DNA from: Leptolinea sp. HRD-7
GTDB lineage: Bacteria > Chloroflexota > Anaerolineae > Anaerolineales > Anaerolineaceae
DNA: 64,000 nt
Direction of reading: 5' to 3'
Assembly (NCBI GenBank): GCA_024363285.1
Contig: AP024710.1
Coordinates: 1,369,001-1,433,000 of the forward strand
Shown piece by piece: positions 24,862 through 33,101 of the stretch. Position 1 is the stretch's first letter. Each line of letters opens with the position of its first letter. The translations under genes were made by a program, and so were the position numbers. The notes below the pieces were generated by a model. It was not told the DNA's origin and ran no database searches. It was given only the letters and a program-made list of their open reading frames with translations.

Positions 24862-25665
24862 ATGACCAAAGACCAACAACAACAGATCCTCAACGCCGCC
24901 GCTGACGTTTTCTCCCGGAAGGGATACAACGGAACGACGATTACCGATATCGCTTCCCTGGCCGGGGTGAACCCGGCCACGATCTACCGCTATTTCTCCG
25001 GCAAACGCGAACTCTTTGACGCTCTGGGGAAACCCGAACTGGATTTCCCCGACCAACAGGAAGAACAAACCCGGCTGACCATCCAGAAAGCCGCGCTGCG
25101 CGTGTTTAGCCAAAAAGGATACGCGGCCGCCACCATGGACGGGATCGCCGAGGAGGCGGGCCTCTCTAAAGCCGGGGTTTACTTCTATTACCCGTCCAAA
25201 GAAGACCTGTTCAAAGCCGCGCTGGAAAATTCCCCCGGATTCTCCGCGCTCGAAGACGCCATCAAACCATGGGGTGACGGTCAACTCGTTGGACTGGAAG
25301 AGACACTTTCAACGCTGGCTTTTACGTACCTGAGCCTTTTTAAAAAAGAAGAATTTGCCGCCCTGATCCGTGTCGTCCTGTCAGAAGGCGTGCGTGGCGG
25401 ACCGGTTGCCGGGTATTTTCAGGAAAAAGCCATCCGCGCCGGTTCAGAAACCATGGCAGGTCTCCTATCACAGTATATTGACCTCGATCCCGGTGACCTG
25501 TCAGCCCGGGTTCAGATGTTTTTCGGGATGCTGTTCTCGTGGGGGTTGGTCAATATTCTGATGGCTTCCGGTGATGAACCGGAAGAAGGTGTTCTTAAAA
25601 CTGTTGCCGGACGAATGGCCGGGCAATTTATTCACGGTGTTCAACCGTATTTACGCGTGATGTAG
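24862..25665 (+). CDS. TetR-type regulator with two tandem HTH domains
   Basis: 267 aa. The first TetR_N domain occupies residues about 5-52 (ILNAAADVFSRKGYNGTTITDIASLAGVNPATIYRYFSGKRELFDAL) and a second, complete one residues about 68-116 (IQKAALRVFSQKGYAAATMDGIAEEAGLSKAGVYFYYPSKEDLFKAAL). The remainder is a TetR C-terminal ligand/dimer domain. Ordinary TetR proteins have one HTH and about 200 aa, so this is a duplication within one polypeptide. No Shine-Dalgarno is seen; the 5' UTR is about 20 nt. The next gene follows after 13 nt, so regulator and epimerase form an operon that the protein probably controls itself. Confidence 0.88.
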   Translation: MTKDQQQQILNAAADVFSRKGYNGTTITDIASLAGVNPATIYRYFSGKRELFDALGKPELDFPDQQEEQTRLTIQKAALRVFSQKGYAAATMDGIAEEAGLSKAGVYFYYPSKEDLFKAALENSPGFSALEDAIKPWGDGQLVGLEETLSTLAFTYLSLFKKEEFAALIRVVLSEGVRGGPVAGYFQEKAIRAGSETMAGLLSQYIDLDPGDLSARVQMFFGMLFSWGLVNILMASGDEPEEGVLKTVAGRMAGQFIHGVQPYLRVM

Positions 25666-25678
25666 AAAGAGAGCAGGA

Positions 25679-26671
25679 ATGACAATTTTTATCACCGGCG
25701 GGACGAGTTCCATAGGCCGGGTATTGATCAAGGAGTACAGCCGCAAGGGCGAGAGCATGATGGTGCTGGCGCGTAAAACCAGCAACCGTACGGGGCTGGA
25801 CCTGCCAGGCGTAACCTTTTGCGATGGTGATGTCACCGATCCGGTGGCTATCCGTGAAGGGATGCAGGGATGTGATTGCGTTATTCACATGGCTGCCGTG
25901 GTGGGTAATGACCTGCCCGAAGAAGAATGGTGGCGGGTGAACCGCGATGGTTCCCGGCATGTACTGCAGGCAGCTTTTGATCTGGGCGTCAACGGGATGG
26001 TGCAGGTCAGTTCCATGTCTATTCTGGGCGATACGCAGCCTGGTGAAATGGCGGATGAAACCCGCCCCATCGATCCGGCGCGGCACGTCACTCTCTATCA
26101 GAAGACAAAATTTGCCGCCGATGAGCTGGCGCGTGACTTTGCCGCGCGCGGCCTGCCGGTGAAGATCGTCTACCCCGGGTTCGGATTCGGCTGTTCCTTC
26201 GCGTCCAGTCACCCCAGCATGCAGGACCAGACTCTGCTGCGCATGGCGGCCGGCAAACCGGTGGCCGTCATGGGCTCAGGGAAAAATCGCCTGTTTCTCG
26301 CATATTACAACGATACCGCCGAAGCCATCCGCCTCGCGCTGCATCAGGGCAAAAACGGAGAAGGTTATATTCTTGGGAATGACAACTTGACCTTCCCTGA
26401 AATTTGGCAGGCAGTGGCGAATGTTCTGGGTAAGCAGCCGCCTACCCGGAGAATTCCCCTCCCGCTGCTTCGGGCGGTGTCTTACTTTGGTGAAAAATTC
26501 CGCGGCAAGCCTGTATTCCCTTCTGATTTCTTTGATATGATCGCGTTGAACTGGTGTTTCAGCAATCGCAAAGCCTGTGAAGAACTGGGATGGCAACCGA
26601 AAACTTTCCAGGGCGCGCTGACGGAAACCTGGCAGGCCTATCAGGCAGCCGGATGGCCGGGAGAAAAATAA
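25679..26671 (+). CDS. NAD-dependent epimerase/dehydratase-type SDR
   Basis: 330-aa extended SDR with MTIFITGGTSSIGRVLIKEYSRKG at the N-terminus, DCVIHMAAVVGNDLP, a Ser-Tyr-Lys centre in MVQVSSMSILG...HVTLYQKTKFAADELARDF (YxxxK as YQKTK) and KIVYPGFGFG. The C-terminal part EAIRLALHQGKNGEGYILGNDNLTFPEIWQAVANVLGK fits dihydroflavonol-reductase-like and sterol dehydrogenase relatives. Substrate unknown. It is the only structural gene next to the double-HTH regulator. GAGCAGGA lies before the ATG. Confidence 0.85.
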   Translation: MTIFITGGTSSIGRVLIKEYSRKGESMMVLARKTSNRTGLDLPGVTFCDGDVTDPVAIREGMQGCDCVIHMAAVVGNDLPEEEWWRVNRDGSRHVLQAAFDLGVNGMVQVSSMSILGDTQPGEMADETRPIDPARHVTLYQKTKFAADELARDFAARGLPVKIVYPGFGFGCSFASSHPSMQDQTLLRMAAGKPVAVMGSGKNRLFLAYYNDTAEAIRLALHQGKNGEGYILGNDNLTFPEIWQAVANVLGKQPPTRRIPLPLLRAVSYFGEKFRGKPVFPSDFFDMIALNWCFSNRKACEELGWQPKTFQGALTETWQAYQAAGWPGEK

Positions 26672-26678
26672 GATGTAA

Positions 26679-26720
26679 GGTGGGTTGATACTGGATGTTC
26701 TATTCCGGTATCAACCCACC
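26679..26720 (+). terminator. Long hairpin after the SDR gene, terminator or REP-like
   Basis: GGTGGGTTGATAC (26679-26691) pairs with GTATCAACCCACC (26708-26720): 13 perfect bp, 16-nt loop. No T-run follows, so it may be a 3' stabiliser rather than a terminator. The arm holds GGTTGATAC, close to the GGTTGATGC arm of the palindrome at 21673. Confidence 0.5.
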
Positions 26721-26804
26721 GTGCCTTGCAGGGTGGGTAATAACCCATTCATCTATAAAATTTTTATTTTCATGCGATAATTCACCCCATAAAGGAATCA
26801 TCGC

Positions 26805-27293
26805 ATGCCCATACCTCCACCCGACTCTCAATTCCAAACCCTTCTAGACAAACTCTTTCTGCTGGCGGATATCTACTCCTACAGTCCGCTGTTGATCAAC
26901 ATTCCCAAATCCGGAGAATCGCAGGCATTGTTCCGCGAATTGTGCCTGCGCGCCATAAATGGACCGGGGGAATACGACGTCTACTGGATCAAAGAGACCA
27001 TTAAAGATAAAAAAGGGATTGTCAGTGCTTTCCTGGGATATGTGTATACTGCCGCGAATAAACTGCGTGAGACGAAGGACATCATCTGGCTGGAAATTGG
27101 CGCCGGCGCGACCATGCTGGCTGCTGACTACCCTGACTGGCGCGACTACATCCTGGCGGTGGCCGAGTTGTACGTCACCGCGGAAGAATGTGGATTTGAC
27201 CCCGATCTGGTCTTCGCGAAGGCTGGATACAAGGAAGAAGGGTATCTTAAAAATCTTCCGGCGGTCTGTGAACGCCGTGGTTATCACCAGTAA
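26805..27293 (+). CDS. Protein of unknown function
   Basis: 162 aa, acidic and alpha-helical by composition, with no signal peptide, no membrane segment and no cysteine pair arrangement. Recognisable runs are FQTLLDKLFLLADIYSYSPLL, EYDVYWIKETIKDKKGIVSAFLGYVYTAANKL and DYPDWRDYILAVAELYVTAEECGFDP. The pattern of alternating helices with Trp and Tyr suggests a small soluble bundle. I do not recognise a family. The next gene, also unknown, starts 43 nt downstream in the same direction, so the two may be functionally linked. Confidence 0.6.
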   Translation: MPIPPPDSQFQTLLDKLFLLADIYSYSPLLINIPKSGESQALFRELCLRAINGPGEYDVYWIKETIKDKKGIVSAFLGYVYTAANKLRETKDIIWLEIGAGATMLAADYPDWRDYILAVAELYVTAEECGFDPDLVFAKAGYKEEGYLKNLPAVCERRGYHQ

Positions 27294-27336
27294 ACCTGGT
27301 TTTTCAACGGGCATTCTGCAGTGACAGGAACTTAGA

Positions 27337-27924
27337 TTGGAATTCATTCAAACCTACATCCAGCGGATTTCAATCCACCTGCAGTTGCAGGGCTTCCTGT
27401 TTGAAGCTTTGCCTGACCTTAACGGTATTCGCGCGCTGCTATATGCACGGTCACGCAGGCCATACCCGGTGCCCTTTGCGCGTGTGGTTGACCATTTCCT
27501 TTTTCTCGACTGGGAGGAACATCTGTCAGCCAGAAAAGACCGACTGATCGAAACCTATTGGCTTTTCAACCGGCTGGTGAATCGCCAGTTTCATGTTCCC
27601 CATATCTTCCGGTTGACCATTCCGGGCATGGCCGTGATCGCTATTTCTACTCGCGGGTTTGATACCAAGGCAATCGAACACGCAGAGAATACATATGAAG
27701 TTCCGTTTATAGGCGGCGAGGTGGGGCAATACCTTCTGGTTGACCTCGCAAAAAAAGGTGTTTTTTACCACCGGGGGTATGTCTTCGAGCAACCTGGTGA
27801 AAGTCCGCTGCGGGCCGCGCAGAGAGTGCTTGTTCCCGCGCTGGTTGACTGCCTGCGCGATGATTACACAGTTCCATGGAAACGACCGGCCGGAGAGACG
27901 TTTCCGGTCAATCCATATCGTTGA
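27337..27924 (+). CDS. Protein of unknown function
   Basis: 195 aa with a TTG start (27337) preceded by AGGAA. The sequence has a mixed alpha/beta look: LQGFLFEALPDLNGIRALLYARSRRPYPVPFARVVDHFLFLDW, a short hydrophobic strand FRLTIPGMAVIAISTRGFD, and EVGQYLLVDLAKKGVFYHRGYVFEQPGES. It has no signal or membrane segment. The family is not recognised; regular Arg/Asp positions suggest an enzyme or binding protein rather than a structural one. It follows another unknown gene in the same orientation. Confidence 0.6.
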   Translation: MEFIQTYIQRISIHLQLQGFLFEALPDLNGIRALLYARSRRPYPVPFARVVDHFLFLDWEEHLSARKDRLIETYWLFNRLVNRQFHVPHIFRLTIPGMAVIAISTRGFDTKAIEHAENTYEVPFIGGEVGQYLLVDLAKKGVFYHRGYVFEQPGESPLRAAQRVLVPALVDCLRDDYTVPWKRPAGETFPVNPYR

Positions 27925-28012
27925 ATTGTTATTCAGGGGTTGTTTTCCGGATGGGTTTTTCTCTACAATGGATATAAAGTATTGGATTATTTAAAAGAGA
28001 ACGAGGCTGGAT

Positions 28013-29002
28013 ATGCAAAAACCTGAACGCTCTCCATGGATTACAGTTTTGATTATCGGGTTGATCCTGGTCATTTCATGTGTCTGTGTGGTGGTTTTGG
28101 GCGGTTTGGCGGCTTATTTTTTGTCAGGATCCAGCTCGTTTCTCCCGGAAAGTATCGAGATAAACCTGGGAAATGAAGAGGATTCTGGAGACCTTCCGGT
28201 GCCATCTCAGATTCCCGAACCCACCAGACCGGCAGCCGTAGAACCGACGACTGACGTACCTCCGCCCACAGAACCGGTACAGGTTCCGTCTACGCCGGTT
28301 ATCCCGCCAACTGAATTGCCGGTAGCTGAAGAATCTGTAGATGAACCCACGCAGGAATCTGGTAAACCTCCGGTACAAGAATCCTCTCTGACAGGTAAGC
28401 AGGAGCGGTCTGAAAACCGAATATTTGATGACTTCTCCTCAAATTCAATGGACTGGTACCAATCCAATAGGGATGATTATTCCATCCTGATTGAAAATGG
28501 TGCGTACAACATCCATGTTAAATCAAAAGATACTATGGCCTGGACGGAGTTTCCGGTTGACTTCATCCCGTACGAATTTAGTTTTGATGTTCGCGGTCCG
28601 GCGGGTGAACAGAACGGAACATTTGGGGTGGAGTGCCATTACCTGGATGATGACAACCTGTATTATGTTGAATTTGACCTGGCAACCAATGAATACACCA
28701 TTGCCGCGAAGAAAGAAGGCGTTATCATCCCACTTACAAAAAAGAATCCAAAAGGCCAGTACTGGTGGAAAGCAACCGCGTTAAAATCACCGGCCGCGAC
28801 TGTGAATCATATCGCCGTCAGTTGCTATCTGGACAGCATAACACTGTTTATCAATGACAAACTGGTTGACCAGGTTGAGGTCAAGGATCCATTGCCTGAA
28901 CCCGGCGATGCCACGCTGTATGTTTACACCTACCGAAGCGTGGAGGGCGATGGTTATAAGGTCACATTTGACAATCTGGAAGCGTACCAACCCAGGCAGT
29001 AA
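28013..29002 (+). CDS. Membrane-anchored protein with a Pro/Thr/Glu-rich linker and a LamG-like domain
   Basis: 329 aa. A single hydrophobic segment near the N-terminus (WITVLIIGLILVISCVCVVVLGGLAAYFL) anchors it. Residues about 60-130 are a low-complexity linker rich in Pro, Thr, Val and Glu (for example PPTEPVQVPSTPVIPPTELP). The rest is an all-beta outer domain (IFDDFSSNSMDWYQ, YSILIENGAYNIHVK, GTFGVECHYLDDDNLYYVEFD, ITLFINDKLVDQV, VTFDNLEAYQ), resembling concanavalin-like/LamG or DUF1080 folds, probably binding a carbohydrate. It would be displayed outside the cell. It is a single gene. Confidence 0.68.
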   Translation: MQKPERSPWITVLIIGLILVISCVCVVVLGGLAAYFLSGSSSFLPESIEINLGNEEDSGDLPVPSQIPEPTRPAAVEPTTDVPPPTEPVQVPSTPVIPPTELPVAEESVDEPTQESGKPPVQESSLTGKQERSENRIFDDFSSNSMDWYQSNRDDYSILIENGAYNIHVKSKDTMAWTEFPVDFIPYEFSFDVRGPAGEQNGTFGVECHYLDDDNLYYVEFDLATNEYTIAAKKEGVIIPLTKKNPKGQYWWKATALKSPAATVNHIAVSCYLDSITLFINDKLVDQVEVKDPLPEPGDATLYVYTYRSVEGDGYKVTFDNLEAYQPRQ

Positions 29003-29082
29003 CAGTTTTTTTTACCGGCTTCGTGTATTTCACATCGTGAAATATATTTAAATTATTGAACCCTGTTTCAAGGAGCATACCT

Positions 29083-29847
29083 ATGGCAGAACGATTGGAT
29101 GGAACTGTGGCTCTGGTCACCGGAGCCAGCAGCGGGATCGGCGAGGCAGCAGCGCGTCAACTGGCGGAGTTAGGCGCGGAAGTTGTTGTGGTCGCGCGGA
29201 GGAAGGAACGCCTGGAGAAACTGGCGGCAGATATCAAAGCGGCCGGTGGTAAAGCCCATGTCATCGCCGCGGATATCCGCAGGCAAAAGGAAGCCATATC
29301 GGTAGTCGAACAGACGGTCAAGTTCTGCGGTCGGCTGGATACACTGGTAAATAATGCCGGCGTCATGCTGCTTGGAAACATACAGGATGCCGATACTGCC
29401 GAATGGGAAGAAATGATCGATATCAACCTGAAGGCCTTGCTGTACATGTCACACGCGGCGCTGCCCCATTTATTGAAAGCGGCGGAAAATTCTCCCCGCA
29501 AGGTGGTGGATCTGATCAACATCAGCTCGGTGGCCGGCCGGCGTGCCCGTGTGGGAGCCGGAGTGTACAACGCTACCAAATTCGGCGTAGTGGCCATCAC
29601 GGAATCACTGCGCCAGGAAGTCACCAGCCGGCATGTGCGTGTATCGGTGGTGGAACCGGGTGTGGTGGCCACAGAATTGACCACCCGCATGAAGCCGGAA
29701 GTGGCAGAAAAGAACATGAAACCTTTCGCAGGTATCACCGAACTTCAGCCGGAGGATATCGCCGATATCATCAGTTTCATCGTCACCCGTCCGTGGCGTT
29801 CCGCTATCAACGAAGTGTTGGTTCGGCCTACGGAGCAGGCTTTTTAG
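29083..29847 (+). CDS. Short-chain dehydrogenase/reductase
   Basis: 254-aa classical SDR: TGXXXGIG as GTVALVTGASSGIGEAAARQL, the NNAG motif in LDTLVNNAGVMLLG, and the catalytic Ser-Tyr-Lys in LINISSVAGRRARVGAGVYNATKFGVVAITESL (YNATK). VRVSVVEPGVVATELTTR is the usual substrate-side segment. The arginine after the Rossmann strand (VARRKERL) points to NADP preference. ATG 29083 follows AAGGAG; an in-frame start at 29056 lacks one. Substrate unknown. Confidence 0.9.
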   Translation: MAERLDGTVALVTGASSGIGEAAARQLAELGAEVVVVARRKERLEKLAADIKAAGGKAHVIAADIRRQKEAISVVEQTVKFCGRLDTLVNNAGVMLLGNIQDADTAEWEEMIDINLKALLYMSHAALPHLLKAAENSPRKVVDLINISSVAGRRARVGAGVYNATKFGVVAITESLRQEVTSRHVRVSVVEPGVVATELTTRMKPEVAEKNMKPFAGITELQPEDIADIISFIVTRPWRSAINEVLVRPTEQAF

Positions 29848-29868
29848 TCCAAAGTTCCATAGATGGTT

Positions 29869-29900
29869 ACAGGCCGGAGTGTCTTTTCCGGCCTGTTTTC
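29869..29900 (+). terminator. Intrinsic terminator after the SDR gene
   Basis: ACAGGCCGG (29869-29877) pairs with CCGGCCTGT (29888-29896), followed by TTTTC. It separates the SDR from the oppositely oriented class V aminotransferase. Confidence 0.8.
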
Positions 29901-30008
29901 GTGAAATGATCTCCTGTTCTTTGCCCTGACGTTAGAATATGCCAAATACCGCCGGATGGGGTTTCATTCGGGTAAATACGTACCGATCACTGGTTTGAAT
30001 TGGCCGTC

Positions 30009-31178
30009 TTAACTGCCGGAGAATACCCGCTGTGCCGCCGCGAGACCTGCTCCGGTCTCGAATTTGTACCCGCAGGCAGACAGGCCGCTTTCGATGGCGC
30101 CGATGGTGGCCAGCACGTCATTCTGGTTGACGGCACCCATATGCCCGATACGGAAATATTCATTTTTGATTTCGGGGTGCAAACCGCCGGCCAGCGTCAC
30201 ACCGACTCTGGAAACAGCCGGCACCAAATCCGCGCCGTTGATTCCGGCCGGGAACCGTGGCGCGGTCATAGTGTGCGCGGCGATGGAGTCATTTTGCGGC
30301 ACCTGCCCCAATCCCAGAGCGGTGATCCCGGCTTTGACGGCTTTGCTGATACGAGTATGGCGCGCGAAGCGTACTTCCAATCCTTCCTGTAATATCTGCC
30401 CCAGGCTGACGTTCAACGCGAACACCAGATTGACCGCCGGTGTGCCGAAGTAAGCCGCTTTGCGGGCTTCATACGCCTGCATGACCGGCAGCCAGTTGGT
30501 CCAATCAGCATAATAACTGCCCACCGGCGTTTTACGGTTTTTGAATGCGGCCAGCGCTTTTGGCGATGCCACAGCCAGCGCCAGTCCGGGGGGAACTCCA
30601 ACAGCTTTCTGGGAAGCGGTGAAAGCTACGTCTACACCCCATGCGTCCATATTCAACTCTTCACCGGCCACCGAACAGACGCCATCAACGATCACCAGCG
30701 CGCCATATTTTTGCCCCAGCGCGGACAGACCTTTCACATCCGCCAGCACCCCGGTAGATGTATCGACATGGGTGATGGTCATCACTTTGAAGTGGCCGGA
30801 TTTCAATACTTGTTCCACTTCAGAAAGAGCAGGGTGATGACCCGCGGCAGGCCGGATGTGCGTCACTGTGGCGCCATACCGTTCCAGGATCGCACCGATC
30901 CGGTCGCCAAAGTATCCGGTGTTGATCACCAGAGCAGTATCACCATGTTCTACCAGATTGGCACACGCGGTATCCATTCCCAGTGTACCGCTGCCAGCCA
31001 GCACGAACGGTTGACCCTCTTTACACTGGAAAAGGGTGCGCGTGCGCTCTAATGCCTGCCCGAACGCCTCCACAAAATTCGGCGCGAGGTGGCCGGTGGT
31101 TGGTGCGCCCATGGCGGCCAGCACGGCAGACTCAAATTCTATCGGCCCGGGTATCATAAGGAGTGAACGATTTTTCAT
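30009..31178 (-). CDS. Class V aminotransferase (alanine-glyoxylate / serine-pyruvate type)
   Basis: 389-aa PLP enzyme. The N-terminus SLLMIPGPIEFESAVLAAMGAPTTGHLAPNF is typical of the alanine-glyoxylate/serine-pyruvate group; the PLP Lys is in VAFTASQKAVGVPPGLAL, and the cofactor Asp in YGALVIVDGVCSVAGEE. It transfers an amino group between small keto acids, often glyoxylate, alanine or serine, which would connect glycine/serine metabolism or photorespiration-like glyoxylate removal. AAAGGAT stands before the ATG. It lies between two terminators, so it is monocistronic. Confidence 0.9.
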   Translation of the reverse strand: MKNRSLLMIPGPIEFESAVLAAMGAPTTGHLAPNFVEAFGQALERTRTLFQCKEGQPFVLAGSGTLGMDTACANLVEHGDTALVINTGYFGDRIGAILERYGATVTHIRPAAGHHPALSEVEQVLKSGHFKVMTITHVDTSTGVLADVKGLSALGQKYGALVIVDGVCSVAGEELNMDAWGVDVAFTASQKAVGVPPGLALAVASPKALAAFKNRKTPVGSYYADWTNWLPVMQAYEARKAAYFGTPAVNLVFALNVSLGQILQEGLEVRFARHTRISKAVKAGITALGLGQVPQNDSIAAHTMTAPRFPAGINGADLVPAVSRVGVTLAGGLHPEIKNEYFRIGHMGAVNQNDVLATIGAIESGLSACGYKFETGAGLAAAQRVFSGS

Positions 31179-31281
31179 CTTTTTATCCTTTGGAATGGAT
31201 TTTCTGACCTTTTAAATTAATAATTTGCTCCTTTCATTATAGATGGTGGGTGTCTCAAAAAAAGTGTTATCCATCCATAAA

Positions 31282-31314
31282 AAAACGGGAGAGTTGATCA
31301 GACTCTCCCGTTTT
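31282..31314. terminator. Intrinsic terminator of the peroxiredoxin gene
   Basis: AAAACGGGAGAGT (31282-31294) pairs with ACTCTCCCGTTTT (31302-31314) over a seven-base loop; T-runs exit on both strands. It ends the perR-prx unit at its minus-strand end. Confidence 0.9.
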
Positions 31315-31327
31315 ACTTAATTTTTGT

Positions 31328-32041
31328 TTATTTCTTCAGAATTTTATCGAGAACTTTCTCTTTAGGAAGCGGTTTGGTACAGAAGAACCAGTCATGGCAG
31401 GTCATATCGGATTTGTTTTCCATACGATCTTTTGCTACACCGCAGGAGCCAGCGGTTGGTACAATAACGTCATCACCGGGCTGCCAGTCAGCCGGAGTGG
31501 CAACGGAAAATTCGTCGGCTGTCTGCATGGCGACAAGCGCGCGATAGAGTTCGTCAAAATTGCGCCCCAGGCTCAGCGGGTAGTAGATAATGGCACGAAT
31601 GATTCCCTTGGGGTCAATGAAGAACACGGCGCGCACGGCTTTGGTGTTACTTTCACCGGGTTGGATCATGCCATACTTTTTTGCTACGTCCATGGTGATA
31701 TCTTCGATCAACGGGAATTTAACTTCAACGTCTTTCATTCCCTTGTATTCGATTTTTTCTTTGATGGTTCGCAGCCACGCAATGTGACTGTACAGTCCGT
31801 CAACGGACAGTCCAACCAGTTTGCAGTTGGCTTTGGCAAATTTTTCTTCCTGTGAAGCGAACGTCATGAACTCTGACGTACAAACCGGTGTAAAGTCCGC
31901 CGGGTGACTGAAGAGGATTACCCAGCTTCCCTTATAATCGGCAGGAAAGTTGATCTCTCCCTGGGTGGTCACGGCTTTGAATTCGGGGGCTTTATCGCCA
32001 ATTCGCGGCATGGGGGTGATTTGAGTATCGGTTGATTCCAT
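31328..32041 (-). CDS. Peroxiredoxin, Prx6-like, of the perR unit
   Basis: 237 aa. The peroxidatic Cys is in SHPADFTPVCTSEFMTFA; the other family blocks are KLVGLSVDGLYSHIAWL and AVFFIDPKGIIRAIIYYPLSLGRN. Length and the long C-terminal extension belong to the Prx6/archaeal AhpC-like type that uses one or two extra Cys for resolution; additional Cys are seen in GSCGVAKDR and MTCHDWFFCTKPLP. It reduces hydrogen peroxide and alkyl hydroperoxides in the cytoplasm. It follows the perR-type gene after 38 nt, and a perfect PerR box precedes both, so peroxide would derepress the pair. Confidence 0.92.
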   Translation of the reverse strand: MESTDTQITPMPRIGDKAPEFKAVTTQGEINFPADYKGSWVILFSHPADFTPVCTSEFMTFASQEEKFAKANCKLVGLSVDGLYSHIAWLRTIKEKIEYKGMKDVEVKFPLIEDITMDVAKKYGMIQPGESNTKAVRAVFFIDPKGIIRAIIYYPLSLGRNFDELYRALVAMQTADEFSVATPADWQPGDDVIVPTAGSCGVAKDRMENKSDMTCHDWFFCTKPLPKEKVLDKILKK

Positions 32042-32079
32042 AGTATTTATTCTCCTTTTGAACCAGTCGTTCAGTTATC

Positions 32080-32502
32080 TTACTGCTGACAATCGGGACA
32101 TATCCCGTAATACATAATGCGAGCACCTCTTAATGCATATCCTGATGTTTGACTGACTTCGACCTGCAGTGATGCTACCTGCTCTGAGGGGATATCCACA
32201 ATTTTGTGGCATACGGTACAGGCGAGGTTAATATGCGGTTCGGTATCCGCGTCAAAGTGAACACGGCCATCTCCGGCGGGTCCGAGCACATTGACCACAC
32301 CCAATCCAACCAGCGCGTCGAGCGTGTTGTACACGGTTGCGAGTGACAGGGTTGGAAATTGTTCGTGGATACTTTCAAACAGCATTGTTGCGGTAGGGTG
32401 CGTGTCAGTTTCCGCCAGCAGTTTGCAGATGGCAATGCGCTGCGGAGTGATCCGCATTCCGGCTTGTTTCAGGGATTTTGTCAGGGTTTCTACTGAATTC
32501 AT
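32080..32502 (-). CDS. perR: Fur-family peroxide regulator, PerR-type
   Basis: 140 aa. The N-terminal winged helix reads MRITPQRIAICKLLAETDTHPTATMLFESIHEQFPTLSLATVYNTLDALVGLG; the C-terminal dimer domain carries HINLACTVCHKIVDIP and GICPDCQQ, giving two CXXC pairs for a structural zinc. It is upstream of a peroxiredoxin and below a TTATAATTATTATAA box, which together point to PerR rather than Fur or Zur. PerR is normally bound by Fe or Mn and oxidised by H2O2; the metal-binding His residues are in the right region, though this was not proven by alignment. Confidence 0.88.
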   Translation of the reverse strand: MNSVETLTKSLKQAGMRITPQRIAICKLLAETDTHPTATMLFESIHEQFPTLSLATVYNTLDALVGLGVVNVLGPAGDGRVHFDADTEPHINLACTVCHKIVDIPSEQVASLQVEVSQTSGYALRGARIMYYGICPDCQQ

Positions 32503-32524
32503 GTTATTTATAATAATTCCTTAT

Positions 32525-32539
32525 TTATAATTATTATAA
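32525..32539 (-). promoter_or_regulatory. perR: PerR box
   Basis: TTATAATTATTATAA is a perfect 15-bp 7-1-7 inverted repeat matching the Bacillus PerR consensus TTATAATNATTATAA. It ends 23 nt upstream of the perR start, in the promoter region, and a second imperfect copy (TTATAATAATT) overlaps the following bases near 32507-32517. Confidence 0.8.
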
Positions 32540-33101
32540 TTAAAGTCAGGATTAAGTCAATAGATATCCGGTGACCTGTATAATGAATTCGGGCAGGTGC
32601 AAGTCATTCGGGGTTTTAAAAATCAATTCAGTCAGGGTTCCGGTTAATGAAATTTTCGGCTGCTTTTCTCCGAAAATGAGCTTTCGCGTAGATGCAGAAA
32701 CCAGAATGTGGAAGCACAGACGGATCCGGATACTATCTGAAACAGGTTGACGGCTAAACCTCCGGACGTGTTGGGTGGTTCTGGGGAAATTGTGTCAACT
32801 ATCCCGGAGTAACTGATAGAGGAATCTGAACTCGAAAAGGTCAAACAGGAGACATGCGTCTGGTTGAATTTGACGACGCTTAATTTTGACCGACTGATCT
32901 CGGTAAAAATTCTTTTTTCATACTATTGTCAGATCAATTCCGGGATTTCTATTTACGCGTTCTTTACGCCCGGTCATTAATCTTCCCGTCGTTTTTACAG
33001 TTGTAAGACAAGTAGAGGAGTAAAATCGTTGTAAAGAACTGACATTGACCTTTCACTGATAACCGGTTTTTTTTATTGTTTAAAGAACTGAGTACTTCAG
33101 A
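32540..33101. other. Long intergenic region, no gene seen
   Basis: About 560 nt between perR and the first diguanylate cyclase. TATAAT is present at 32579-32584 without a good -35. A minus-strand open frame at 32644-32844 has low-complexity Ser-rich codons and no Shine-Dalgarno, and is not convincing. I see no palindrome of note; the 3' part supplies the promoter for the cyclase gene. Confidence 0.4.
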
